From the NCBI GenBank assembly GCA_902168185.1, contig CABHOV010000061.1, positions 124,001 to 188,000 on the forward strand: DNA of 64,000 nt, given 5' to 3'. A program made the translations under genes and the position numbers. Position 1 is the stretch's first letter. Each line of letters begins with the position of its first letter. This document shows positions 16,230 through 25,147 of the stretch, in pieces. The DNA comes from an uncultured Bacteroides sp. GTDB taxonomy: Bacteria; Bacteroidota; Bacteroidia; Cytophagales; Cyclobacteriaceae. The notes beneath the pieces are model-generated. The model was not told where the DNA came from. It saw only the letters and a program-made list of their open reading frames with translations, and ran no database searches.

Positions 16230-18674
16230 ATGAACGCTCAGTACTTAAATTTTAAAGCAATCTTATCGATGCTGTTGATCGGTATTTCGCTGTTGGCTCA
16301 GGCGCAGCAGCACGGATCAATCAGCGGAACAATTACTACGGCAGATGGTCAGCCTGCTGAATTTGTAAACGTCATAATCGTAGGAACAAATAAAGCTACC
16401 AACACCGATACCAACGGAAAATTTGAAATCAAAAGAGTTACTCCAGGCTCCTATACATTACAAGTAAGCTTCATCGGTTTTGATCCCAAGGAGCAAAGTG
16501 TTGAAGTTACTGCCGGACAGAGTACAACCGCTCAGTTTGTGTTGAACGAAACCTCACAGGAACTTGACGCAATTGAAGTACATGGCGAGCGTATCAATAA
16601 ATTTACCCGTAATGAAAGTGATTACGTTTCTAAAATGCCATTGAAGAACCTGGAAAATCCACAGGTATATACTACGATCTCGAAAGAACTGCTAGCCGAT
16701 CAGTTGGCTTTCTCTGTTGATGATGCCATGAAGAATGCTCCCGGGCTAACAAAGATGTGGGATGCTACCGGAAGAAGTGGTGACGGAGGAAGTTACTATA
16801 ACTTGCGTGGCTTTATTGTACAAAGTCAGTTGCGAAATGGTATAGCAGGAAATGTATCCAGTAAAATAGATGCTGTTAACCTTGAGAAAATTGAAGTAAT
16901 AAAAGGACCTTCCGCTACGCTGTTTGGAAATGCGTTGACTTCCTATGGTGGGCTGATCAACCGTGTTACGAAGAAGCCTTACTTGGGAACGGGTGGAGAG
17001 GTAACGTATGCTACCGGCAGCTTTGGATTCAATCGCGTAAGCGCAGATTTCAATACGCCGTTGGATGAAGAGAAGAATGTAGTTCTCCGGATAAACACTG
17101 CCTATAACTATAATGGAAGTTTCCAGGATAATGGATTCGCGAAAACTTTTGCTTTTGCTCCAAGCTTGTCCTATAAAGTAGACGAAAAGTTGTCATTCAA
17201 CTTTGATGCTGAATTTCTTACAGGTCAGAATACAGGATTGTCTGTATACTTTTTTCCATGGGGACAGACCATTGCATCCATGGGTGTAGACCGTGCTGAT
17301 GAACTCAGTGTAGACTATAAGCGCTCGTATGTAAATGAGGATCTGTACCAGACTTCCAGGAACATCAACTTCTTTGGACAAATGAACTATAAGATCTCGG
17401 ATGCCTGGCAGTCACAAACAAACTTTACTTCAACGAGCAGCTACTCCGATGGTCCTTCGCCTTATTTCTATCTGCTCTCGAACGCTTCAGTGACAGGCAA
17501 TCCAAATGATATAGGCGCTGACTATATATCGCGCAATGATCAATTTACAGACAACAGCACCGATCGTGTCTTCGAATTCCAACAGAATTTCATCGGCGAG
17601 TTTACCATCGGTAATATGAGGAACCGTTTTGTGGGTGGCCTTGATTTCTTCTATAAAAACTCTGATCAATTCTTCTCCGGTGGTACACTGGATACTGTAA
17701 ACGTAACGGAGCCGATTCCTAACTACCGGAATTTTAACCGCACCAGTATGGATGCCATCTATATAAATGGCGGTGCGAGCTTTGTATACCCTTCAATTTT
17801 TAAAACCTATACCTATAGCGCGTATGTTTCCGATGTGTTGAACATTACCGATAAGCTCATCGTGTTGGCAGCGTTGCGCATCGATCATTTCGATAATAAC
17901 GGAACCTTCGATGAAACTACCGGAAGTATATTTGAAGGAACGGCATATAGCCAAACTGCATTGGCACCTAAATTTGGCGTTGTATTCCAACCTGTAAAAG
18001 ATAAAGTATCTTTGTTCGCTAATTATCAAAATGGATTTACGAATAAAAGCGGAACATCGCGTAGTGGTAAATCATTTAAACCTGAACAGGCAAACCAGTT
18101 AGAAGGTGGAATCAAGTTGGATGCCATGGGAGGAAAGCTAAGTGGTACAATCAGTTATTATGACATCCAAGTACAAGATCTTGTAAGGTCGGATGTTCAA
18201 AACCCTGGTTTTTCAATTCAGGATGGAACGCAGGTAAGTAAAGGTATAGAAGCGGAAATTGTTGCCAGCCCCATTCAAGGGTTGAATATTATAGCAGGTT
18301 TCGCTTATAATGATTCAGAAATGAAGAAGTCAGAAGAAGATGTTGCCGGCCTCAGACCCAGCACCGCGAGCTCTCCTTATGCTGCTAATTTCTGGGCGAG
18401 CTATAGCTTTCAAACCGGAGCAATTAAAGGGCTTGGCTTTGGCTTTGGCGGAAACTATGCCAGCGACAACAAAGTCATTAACAGTAAGAGTATAGGAGTG
18501 TTTACTTTGCCTGCCTATACTGTATTGAACGCTTCTCTATATTACGATCATAGTAAATACAGAGTTGGATTGAAAGTAGATAACCTGACAGACGAGCATT
18601 ACTGGATCGGTTATTCGACTGTAAATCCACAAAAATTAAGAAGTGTTACAGGAAGTATAACCTATAGATTTTAA
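16230..18674 (+). CDS. TonB-dependent siderophore receptor with carboxypeptidase-like N-terminal domain
   Basis: An 814-residue outer-membrane receptor. After a signal peptide (ending LLAQAQQ) comes a CarboxypepD_reg-like beta-sandwich (about 28-115), then the plug (TTISKELLADQLAFSVDDAM; YYNLRGFIVQSQLRNG; KIEVIKGPSATLFG) and the barrel, ending TGSITYRF. The plug sequence is of the siderophore-receptor type rather than SusC type. It has its own iron-type promoter and is followed 2 bp later by a PepSY membrane protein, a pairing usual for ferric-siderophore uptake and reduction. The siderophore cannot be named. Confidence 0.88.
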   Translation: MNAQYLNFKAILSMLLIGISLLAQAQQHGSISGTITTADGQPAEFVNVIIVGTNKATNTDTNGKFEIKRVTPGSYTLQVSFIGFDPKEQSVEVTAGQSTTAQFVLNETSQELDAIEVHGERINKFTRNESDYVSKMPLKNLENPQVYTTISKELLADQLAFSVDDAMKNAPGLTKMWDATGRSGDGGSYYNLRGFIVQSQLRNGIAGNVSSKIDAVNLEKIEVIKGPSATLFGNALTSYGGLINRVTKKPYLGTGGEVTYATGSFGFNRVSADFNTPLDEEKNVVLRINTAYNYNGSFQDNGFAKTFAFAPSLSYKVDEKLSFNFDAEFLTGQNTGLSVYFFPWGQTIASMGVDRADELSVDYKRSYVNEDLYQTSRNINFFGQMNYKISDAWQSQTNFTSTSSYSDGPSPYFYLLSNASVTGNPNDIGADYISRNDQFTDNSTDRVFEFQQNFIGEFTIGNMRNRFVGGLDFFYKNSDQFFSGGTLDTVNVTEPIPNYRNFNRTSMDAIYINGGASFVYPSIFKTYTYSAYVSDVLNITDKLIVLAALRIDHFDNNGTFDETTGSIFEGTAYSQTALAPKFGVVFQPVKDKVSLFANYQNGFTNKSGTSRSGKSFKPEQANQLEGGIKLDAMGGKLSGTISYYDIQVQDLVRSDVQNPGFSIQDGTQVSKGIEAEIVASPIQGLNIIAGFAYNDSEMKKSEEDVAGLRPSTASSPYAANFWASYSFQTGAIKGLGFGFGGNYASDNKVINSKSIGVFTLPAYTVLNASLYYDHSKYRVGLKVDNLTDEHYWIGYSTVNPQKLRSVTGSITYRF

Positions 18675-18676
18675 GT

Positions 18677-19894
18677 ATGACTTTTAAGAAAGTTTTTGGC
18701 AAACTTCACCTCTGGCTCGGACTAACGTCCGGGCTAGTGGTTTTTATAATAGCGATCACCGGGTGTATATATGCTTTCCAGGTTGAAATCCAGGATGCTA
18801 CACAGCCGTATCGTTTTGTTGAGGTTCAGGATAAACCATCGCTGCCACCGTCAACATTGAGGGCCATTGCTGAAAAAGAATTACCCGGGAAGAAGATTCA
18901 TGCAGTGCTCTACGCCAAGCCAGGTAAAGCCGCACAAGCTATCTTTTTTAGCGTAGACCCTCAGTACTATTACCTGGTATACCTGAATCCTTATACAGGC
19001 GAAGTGTTAAAAGTAAGTGATGAAAATGCAGGCTTCTTCCGCTTTGTGCTCATGGGGCATTTTTATCTCTGGCTGCCGGAGAATATTGGTCAGCCCGTTG
19101 TAGCTTCTGCTACACTCATCTTTGTTGTCATGCTGATCTCCGGAATTATACTCTGGTGGCCACGCAACAAGGCCGCAGCAAAGCAACGCTTTAGTATCAA
19201 GTGGAGTGCTCGTTGGAGAAGGAAGAATTACGACCTGCACAATGTATTAGGTTTTTATGCAAGCTGGATTGCCATCATTCTTGCCGTAACCGGTTTGGTG
19301 TGGGGGTTCCAGTGGTTCGCCAAAGGAGTATATACGTTGACGGGAGGAGAGAAGTCGCTGGTATATATGGAACCTGCTTCCGATACAACGTATAGGGTAC
19401 AGGCCGGCATGCCGGTTATAGATCAGATCTGGATCAGGATGACGGCAGCGCATCCAAACGCAGAGGTCATGGAAGTACACGTTCCGGAGACCAAAGCGTC
19501 CTCCTTAGTGATTACGATCAATACAGACGAGACTACGTATTGGAAAACAGACTACCGGTACTTCGATCAGTATTCATTGAAAGAACTTTCTGTAGATCAT
19601 GTTTACGGAAGAGCGGCAGAAGCCACTGCAGCGGATAAACTTTCGCGGATGAATTATGACATTCACGTTGGGGCCATTATCGGTTTACCCGGAAAGATTC
19701 TGATGTTCTTTGCAAGTCTGATCTGCGCAAGCCTGCCCATAACGGGCTGCTATATATGGTGGGGAAGGAGAAAGAAAAAAGCAAATGAACTGGAGGAAGA
19801 AGAGGCTGCGACAGTTAACACCACAAAAACAGTTCAGTCATTTGCCCGTCCGGTCATTACTCCGGCAAGAGCAAAGTCGGAGGCGAAGGTATAG
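18677..19894 (+). CDS. PepSY-associated membrane protein (putative ferric-siderophore reductase type)
   Basis: A 405-residue inner-membrane protein with four predicted transmembrane segments: one after KLHLWLGLTSG, one near SATLIFVVMLISGIILWW, one near ASWIAIILAVTGLVWGF, and one near the C-terminus. PepSY-like periplasmic stretches lie between them. Conserved His residues near the helices (KLHLWLG, MGHFYLW, DLHNVLG, DIHVGA) fit haem-type coordination. The family commonly accompanies siderophore receptors and is thought to help iron release by reduction. It starts 2 bp after the receptor stop. The C-terminal tail is charged and looks disordered. Confidence 0.82.
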   Translation: MTFKKVFGKLHLWLGLTSGLVVFIIAITGCIYAFQVEIQDATQPYRFVEVQDKPSLPPSTLRAIAEKELPGKKIHAVLYAKPGKAAQAIFFSVDPQYYYLVYLNPYTGEVLKVSDENAGFFRFVLMGHFYLWLPENIGQPVVASATLIFVVMLISGIILWWPRNKAAAKQRFSIKWSARWRRKNYDLHNVLGFYASWIAIILAVTGLVWGFQWFAKGVYTLTGGEKSLVYMEPASDTTYRVQAGMPVIDQIWIRMTAAHPNAEVMEVHVPETKASSLVITINTDETTYWKTDYRYFDQYSLKELSVDHVYGRAAEATAADKLSRMNYDIHVGAIIGLPGKILMFFASLICASLPITGCYIWWGRRKKKANELEEEEAATVNTTKTVQSFARPVITPARAKSEAKV

Positions 19895-20407
19895 ATCGCA
19901 ATCCTACCAGTCTTCGTGTGAGCGGTGAAGATGTATGATCGGCATCTCTCTTGTTAATTTCATTTAAGAAATCTTATCCGTTTGAGTGGTGAGTCGCTTC
20001 GGTGCGAAGTGATCACCGCTTTGTTGCTGTTCCCAAACTGCAACTTTTTAAAACAATTCCGTCTCTTTTTGAGCAATGTGATTCATCCTCTGACCAGCAG
20101 AATTTTTTGGCAGATCACCAAGCAAACGATCCAAGGATGCACTTTTTGATATTTCGCAAGACCGTTTCTAATCACGGTGACAAACGTAATGCCATTGACT
20201 TTTTGACTTAGAAGACAACGATTGGACAACGTTCGGATCACCTCCATGCGTGGAGTAAGGTATCGTTAGATTTTGAGTGTTTACAAAACTGGCTGACTTC
20301 TTGCAGAACTGCCTGATGTACTAGAAAACGCTAAAATTTAAACATTTTATACTATGGACGGGCATATTTTTGCATGCTTATCAAAGAAGCAGTATAATTA
20401 CCGAAGC
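19895..20407. other. Long non-coding interval with two hairpins
   Basis: No convincing gene. A strong bulged hairpin spans 19988-20017 (GGTGA and TCGCTTCG pair with CGAAGTGA and TCACC around a GTG loop). A second, CTCCA-TGCG-TGGAG, is at 20242-20255. An open frame at 20002-20211 lacks a good start and family features. The interval separates the iron block from the YfiR/sensor pair and could include a terminator, a leader RNA or a small RNA. Confidence 0.4.
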
Positions 20408-20911
20408 ATGAAGAGATCTTTAGTCATTTTGCTTTTCCTACTGATTCAGATAACTGGATATTCCCAGACCCATAAATTTCAATCAGTCTTTATTTATAGC
20501 TTTACACGCTATATACAATGGCCAGATGCTTATAACCAGGGAGACTTTGAAATCCTTGTGCTGGGTGATTCGCCAATCGTTGATGAACTAAAGAACATGG
20601 CACTGTCCAAAAAAGTAAATGGTGATCGTACCATCAAGGTCACAAAGATCAATGGCCTTAATGAAATTCGAAAATGTAATATTTTATACGTTCCCTCGAA
20701 TAAGTCTTCTCAAATCGACAACGTCCTCACCAAAGTAAGTGCTCAGTCTATATTGGTCGTTACAGAAGAACCTGGCCTTGGTCTGAAGGGAAGTAATATC
20801 AATTTTATCGTGAAAGATGGTAAATTAGCCTTCGAATTAAATCAGGCTGCCATTACCAAGAAAAACCTAAGAATAAGCAATGAATTGTCGCGTCTGGCAA
20901 TCATGATCTAA
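20408..20911 (+). CDS. YfiR-like periplasmic protein (DUF4154)
   Basis: A 167-residue secreted protein: the signal peptide ends QITGYSQ. The mature part has the YfiR/DUF4154 pattern, with KFQSVFIYSFTRYIQWP at the start, FEILVLGDSPIVDEL, and the closing segment KLAFELNQAAITKKNLRISNEL. In Pseudomonas, YfiR is a periplasmic inhibitor of a membrane diguanylate cyclase. Here the partner gene 9 bp downstream encodes a membrane sensor with HAMP, GAF and PAS domains, so the pair may be a similar periplasm-to-cytoplasm signalling unit. The start at 20408 is chosen over the frame's beginning at 20354 because it yields a clean signal peptide. Confidence 0.82.
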   Translation: MKRSLVILLFLLIQITGYSQTHKFQSVFIYSFTRYIQWPDAYNQGDFEILVLGDSPIVDELKNMALSKKVNGDRTIKVTKINGLNEIRKCNILYVPSNKSSQIDNVLTKVSAQSILVVTEEPGLGLKGSNINFIVKDGKLAFELNQAAITKKNLRISNELSRLAIMI

Positions 20912-20920
20912 TACCTACCT

Positions 20921-22867
20921 ATGGAAGAAAAAGAAAAAAGTAAATTTCGCTTTCGACTAACCATCGGGAATAAAATACTCGGTGGTTTTCTCATTCTGAT
21001 AGTTCTGTTTGTTGTGAACGGTGCTATAATTTTTTGGAAAGGAAACGAGATTAACAATGTCGTTAACAGCTCAAGCTTGATTTATCGTCCTTCACAAGAT
21101 GCTATTAAAGAGTTTGTGTTGCTTGTAACCCGCTCCAAAATGTTGGTTACAAACTGGGTATATCTCCAAACCAACCAGGAAGACAAGAATGCGTTGCGCC
21201 AGCTTCAGGATTATGATTATCCTGCTTTGCGCGATCGGATTACCAAGCTCATGCCCACCTGGGAGAGTGACAGTCAACGCGCCTGGATGGATACTGTATT
21301 CTTTAAGTTTGATACACTGATCAACGAAGTACAGAAGAAGTCCGTAATGGCAAACCTTCAGTCGTTCGAAAACTATGAAGATCCACTCACGAAGTTGTTG
21401 GCAGAAGATGCCGTAGAGAGCCAGGTTATACCGCGTACTACAGATCTGATCAATCGCCTGAATCGTATTGCCAGAAAGCAGGATGATGTAACCGAGCGAT
21501 CAGATGTTGAGATTAAAGACTCTATTAAAAGTCTTCAGACCTATACATTGGTACTGGGTTCAAGTATTATTCTTATCGGATTACTCAGCGCCTTGTTCTT
21601 GCGCAGAAGCATTACACGTCCTGTGAACTTCCTCAAGAATGTCGTTATTAAACTTGGTAAAGGCGAGTTGGTGGAAGAGAAGGGAACTAAATTCAGTAAC
21701 GATGAGATCGGAGAGATGGCAACGGCCATGGACAACCTGGTAACAGGCTTGAAGTCTACCAGTTTGTTTGCTGAGAACATCGGTGGTGGAAATTACCAAA
21801 TGGAGTTTAAACCTCTGAGTGAACACGATGTGTTGGGCAACTCGTTGATCAACATGCGTAATAACCTTTCCAAGGTTTCTGAAGATGACAAAAAACGTAA
21901 CTGGGCGACAGAAGGTCTTGCCAGATTTGGTGAACTCCTTCGTACCAATAACAACGACCTTGCAAAGCTTTCAGATGAAATTATAGGAAGCCTGGTAAAA
22001 TACTTAAAAGCAAACCAGGGCGCTCTATATATAGTAGACGATGCGAGTGCTGATGAAGAACAGACCATGTCTATGAAGGCGTGTTATGCCTGGGATAAAA
22101 AGAAATTCCTGAATCATAAGATCTATAAAGGTGAAGGCCTTGCAGGACAAGCCTGGCAGGAAGGCGATACAGTTTACCTGACGGAGGTTCCTCAGAACTA
22201 CGTTCGTATAGTTTCAGGATTAGGAGATGCAAATCCTACCAGTGTATTGATCGTACCGTTGAAGGTGAACGATCAGATCTTCGGTGTAGTAGAAATTGCA
22301 TCCTTTATTGAATTCCAGGACTTTGAAATTGAGTTTGTTCAAAAGATAGCGGAGAGTATAGCATCTACTATATCTTCTGTAAAGGTCAACGCACGTACAC
22401 AACGCCTGCTCGAAGAATCTCAGGAGATGACCGAACAGATGCGAGCACAGGAAGAGGAGATGCGTCAGAACATGGAAGAGCTCCAGGCTACGCAGGAAGA
22501 AATGCAGCGTAGTCAGGCGGAAACCGAAAGTACCCTGAATGCAATTCACGGCTCACTCGCTGTGGCGGAGTATAACACGGATGGTTCTATCATGAAGATA
22601 AACAGCAACTTCCTGGAGATCTTCGGATATACTCAGGATGAAATCCTGGGTGAACACCATAGAATCCTTACGACAAAAGAAGAGAAGAACAGTGATGAAT
22701 ATCGCCAGTTCTGGAGAGACTTAAGCACAGGGTATCCTAAAAAAGGAACACACAAGCGTATTAATAGAAAAGGAGAAATAATCACCATTCGTTCAAGCTT
22801 CTCACCAATCAAGAGTCGTTCAGGTGAAGTAGTGAAGATTATGGAGATAGCTTACGAACTAAAGTAA
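20921..22867 (+). CDS. Membrane sensor protein with HAMP, GAF and PAS domains, no catalytic output domain
   Basis: A 648-residue inner-membrane protein. Order: transmembrane helix (about 17-39), a helical periplasmic sensor region (about 40-205), second transmembrane helix (about 208-228), HAMP-like linker, GAF domain (about 340-490, after the typical RNWATEGLARFGELLR), a Glu/Gln-rich coiled coil (about 500-540) and a PAS domain to the end (IHGSLAVAEYNTDGSIMKIN). No histidine kinase, GGDEF, EAL or methyl-accepting segment follows, so the output must be through a partner. It lies 9 bp after the YfiR-like gene and is followed by a strong terminator. Confidence 0.82.
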   Translation: MEEKEKSKFRFRLTIGNKILGGFLILIVLFVVNGAIIFWKGNEINNVVNSSSLIYRPSQDAIKEFVLLVTRSKMLVTNWVYLQTNQEDKNALRQLQDYDYPALRDRITKLMPTWESDSQRAWMDTVFFKFDTLINEVQKKSVMANLQSFENYEDPLTKLLAEDAVESQVIPRTTDLINRLNRIARKQDDVTERSDVEIKDSIKSLQTYTLVLGSSIILIGLLSALFLRRSITRPVNFLKNVVIKLGKGELVEEKGTKFSNDEIGEMATAMDNLVTGLKSTSLFAENIGGGNYQMEFKPLSEHDVLGNSLINMRNNLSKVSEDDKKRNWATEGLARFGELLRTNNNDLAKLSDEIIGSLVKYLKANQGALYIVDDASADEEQTMSMKACYAWDKKKFLNHKIYKGEGLAGQAWQEGDTVYLTEVPQNYVRIVSGLGDANPTSVLIVPLKVNDQIFGVVEIASFIEFQDFEIEFVQKIAESIASTISSVKVNARTQRLLEESQEMTEQMRAQEEEMRQNMEELQATQEEMQRSQAETESTLNAIHGSLAVAEYNTDGSIMKINSNFLEIFGYTQDEILGEHHRILTTKEEKNSDEYRQFWRDLSTGYPKKGTHKRINRKGEIITIRSSFSPIKSRSGEVVKIMEIAYELK

Positions 22868-22884
22868 GCTGGTATACTATAGAT

Positions 22885-22919
22885 AATAAAAAAGGGAGCA
22901 AGTAGCTCCCTTTTTTATT
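22885..22919 (+). terminator. Rho-independent terminator after the sensor gene
   Basis: GGGAGC-AAGTA-GCTCCC with flanking A and T runs (stem 22885-22899 with 22905-22919). It is active in form on both strands and lies 17 bp after the sensor stop. Confidence 0.9.
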
Positions 22920-23059
22920 GCAGTAACATGTGTGTTGTTGCGCTGCTATAAAATATAGTTCTGTAAAACGCTCGATGAATTGAAATTGTATTTGGAGAAG
23001 CAGGTGTTTAGTGAAATAAAGTATAGATATACTAAAGAAGTATGTATAGTATACAAAAG

Positions 23060-23090
23060 CAAAAAAGCCCAGCGTCTCTGGGCTTTTTTG
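23060..23090 (-). terminator. Rho-independent terminator after msrA (bidirectional in form)
   Basis: CAAAAAAGCCCAG (23060-23072), loop CGTCT, CTGGGCTTTTTTG (23078-23090). It lies about 95 bp downstream of the msrA stop on the minus strand; together with the terminator at 22885-22919 it isolates the two convergent genes. Confidence 0.88.
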
Positions 23091-23184
23091 TTTTACCTAA
23101 ACCTAAACCTATGAGAAGAATTACTCTACTCACTGTAATCTAACGTAGCATACGCGGTGAGGTTTCAGGAGATGAAATATTTTC

Positions 23185-23832
23185 TTAAGATTTTTTCAGC
23201 TTGTGTTTAAACACTTTCCGAAACTTCTCAAGCTTGGGTTGAATCACAAAAGAACAATACGGTGCATTACCATTTAAGCTATAGTAGTTCTGATGATAAT
23301 CTTCCGCTTTGTAGAATACAGTATACGGACTTATCTCGGTAACAATCGGATTACCGTAGGCACCTGATTTATCCAGTTCTTGTTTATACTTTTCGGCCAG
23401 TTTTTTCTGCTCTTCATTGTGATAAAAAACCACTGATCGGTATTGGGTACCTTCATCTGCACCCTGGCGGTTCAATGTTGTGGGGTCGTGTGTTTTCCAG
23501 AATATCTCCAGTAACTCATCATACGAAACTTTCGTAGAGTCATAATGTACCTGGATAACTTCAGCATGTCCCGTAAGGCCACTGCATACTTCTTTATAGG
23601 TAGGGTTTTTTACAGCTCCTCCTGAATACCCGGATTCAACTTTTTCTACTCCTTCTACATTTTGAAAAACAGCTTCGGTGCACCAAAAGCATCCGGAGCC
23701 GAAGGTTGCCGTTGCAAGACCTTCTCTCACTGGTTCATTTGCCATAGTTGTTGTTGCTTGTTTACTTTTTTGTCCGCATGAACTGCCGGCAATCAAAAGA
23801 ACGAATGCCAGCATACTGATACTAAACTTCAT
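23185..23832 (-). CDS. msrA: Peptide methionine sulfoxide reductase A, lipoprotein form
   Basis: A 215-residue protein that reduces methionine-S-sulfoxide in proteins. The catalytic motif GSGCFWCTEAVF is intact, as are GYSGGAVKNPTY, GHAEVIQV and the FWKTHDPTTLNRQG segment. The chosen start gives a lipoprotein signal peptide (lipobox AGSSC, C19), so it should be anchored in the cell envelope, where it protects exported proteins from oxidation. The frame extends 14 residues further upstream, but that extension precedes the signal peptide and is unlikely. Confidence 0.94.
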   Translation of the reverse strand: MKFSISMLAFVLLIAGSSCGQKSKQATTTMANEPVREGLATATFGSGCFWCTEAVFQNVEGVEKVESGYSGGAVKNPTYKEVCSGLTGHAEVIQVHYDSTKVSYDELLEIFWKTHDPTTLNRQGADEGTQYRSVVFYHNEEQKKLAEKYKQELDKSGAYGNPIVTEISPYTVFYKAEDYHQNYYSLNGNAPYCSFVIQPKLEKFRKVFKHKLKKS

Positions 23833-23954
23833 TTGCGTAATGGGTTTATATGTACTTAACCTATTTACGTGCAAAATGGTTTAAACAGATGTTACCATTT
23901 GTCAGCCAGCGAACAGTTATACTTGATAGTAAATTTAATGCTATACAAATAGCA

Positions 23955-25109
23955 CTAGTAATTCTGATAAAACGAACGGATCGATGGTATCAGTTGATTA
24001 TAGATTGGCTTTGTAAATTCCAGGAACAGATCCTGTGGGGCCGGAGGCTGCTGCTCACGAAGTTTACACAGCGATAGCTGCTGATCGCTTAATGCGCGGT
24101 CATCACCATTAAAGCGTGCCCACTGACTTACCCATACATACTCACCATTGAATTTACGATGTGTTAATACACCATTTGTTTTTCCATCAACGATCACCAT
24201 GCTGAGCAGACCCGCAGACATAACTTCTTTCCTATAGGTTGTAAACTTTGCTTTTACGGTATTATAAACTGGTATAGTCTTTCCGTTAACTTTTGCTTCA
24301 CCTACTTTCACACTATCTCTGGTAACAACTTCTTCCTTTTCTTTCAGTACAGAATTACCCACCGTGAAGTCATCAAACTGAATGCGCATAATGTGATCAG
24401 CATACGGAAGGCTAACCGACTTAGCTTCCTCTGGTGTATAGAATTTTATAAAGGTCTGCTCAGTATAGTTGTTGTGCAGAAACTCTTCGATTTTATCCTG
24501 GAAGAATCCACCACTCAAATTATACCGGGCTGGTACAGGTATTTGTTCTACGACAACTTTTAGCGTTGCTTCATCTTTTGCTTTGTCAAGATATTCAATC
24601 ACATCTTTAAATCCGGGAACGTAGTTCTGTGCATCCGCGAAATTAAAGTAAGCGCGCTTGGCATCATTGCGATTACCTTTCATCAATGCTTCTATACCTG
24701 CATTATAACTTTCATCAGCAGCCTTTTCTTTCAGCGGACCGATCTCGGTATAGTAGTTAACCGGACTTTTAACAACCTTCATACATCCCGGGCACTGGCG
24801 GATTGCTTCATACATTTGGTTGATTGAGTTGTATGATTGAATTGCATTCTTCCATTTGAAATTCGTGTTGGATGCTATATCATTCTTCGCTTGTGTCTCA
24901 AAGAACTCTACGGCCAGCGGATAGGCATTCTTAAGAGTCTCCAGCGATTTGGAATGATCCGGATTCTGACGCAGCCTGCTGACAGAGCGCATTACCGCTT
25001 CGTAATAATCCCCGCGTTCATATGCCTTTTTACCGGAGCTACAGCCGGTAAGATGGAGAATGGCAGCGATGATGAGTGAAAGGGAGATGAGTAGACGTCC
25101 TGATTTCAT
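23955..25109 (-). CDS. Conserved TPR-like lipoprotein, function unknown
   Basis: A 384-residue lipoprotein (lipobox LHLTGC, C23) with helical repeat-like segments: KKAYERGDYYEAVMRSVSRL, YNAGIEALMKGNRNDAKRAYFNF. The C-terminal half is beta-rich and contains DGKTNGVLTHRKFNGEYVWV. It looks like a Bacteroidota envelope lipoprotein family with TPR-like helices, but I do not recognise a function. It lies 38 bp downstream of the esterase gene region on the same strand, possibly as a separate unit, and is followed by msrA 122 bp further on. Confidence 0.7.
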   Translation of the reverse strand: MKSGRLLISLSLIIAAILHLTGCSSGKKAYERGDYYEAVMRSVSRLRQNPDHSKSLETLKNAYPLAVEFFETQAKNDIASNTNFKWKNAIQSYNSINQMYEAIRQCPGCMKVVKSPVNYYTEIGPLKEKAADESYNAGIEALMKGNRNDAKRAYFNFADAQNYVPGFKDVIEYLDKAKDEATLKVVVEQIPVPARYNLSGGFFQDKIEEFLHNNYTEQTFIKFYTPEEAKSVSLPYADHIMRIQFDDFTVGNSVLKEKEEVVTRDSVKVGEAKVNGKTIPVYNTVKAKFTTYRKEVMSAGLLSMVIVDGKTNGVLTHRKFNGEYVWVSQWARFNGDDRALSDQQLSLCKLREQQPPAPQDLFLEFTKPIYNQLIPSIRSFYQNY

Positions 25110-25147
25110 ATGTTAACCGGGTAGAGTAATGTTGCCTGTAAATTTAA

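Noticed and set aside
20002-20211. 69-residue open frame in the 19895-20407 gap
   Set aside because: No good start, overlaps a strong hairpin, and the translated sequence shows no family features.
22920-23059. Small RNA between two strong terminators
   Set aside because: The two terminators belong to convergent genes (sensor on plus, msrA on minus), which explains them without an RNA in between.
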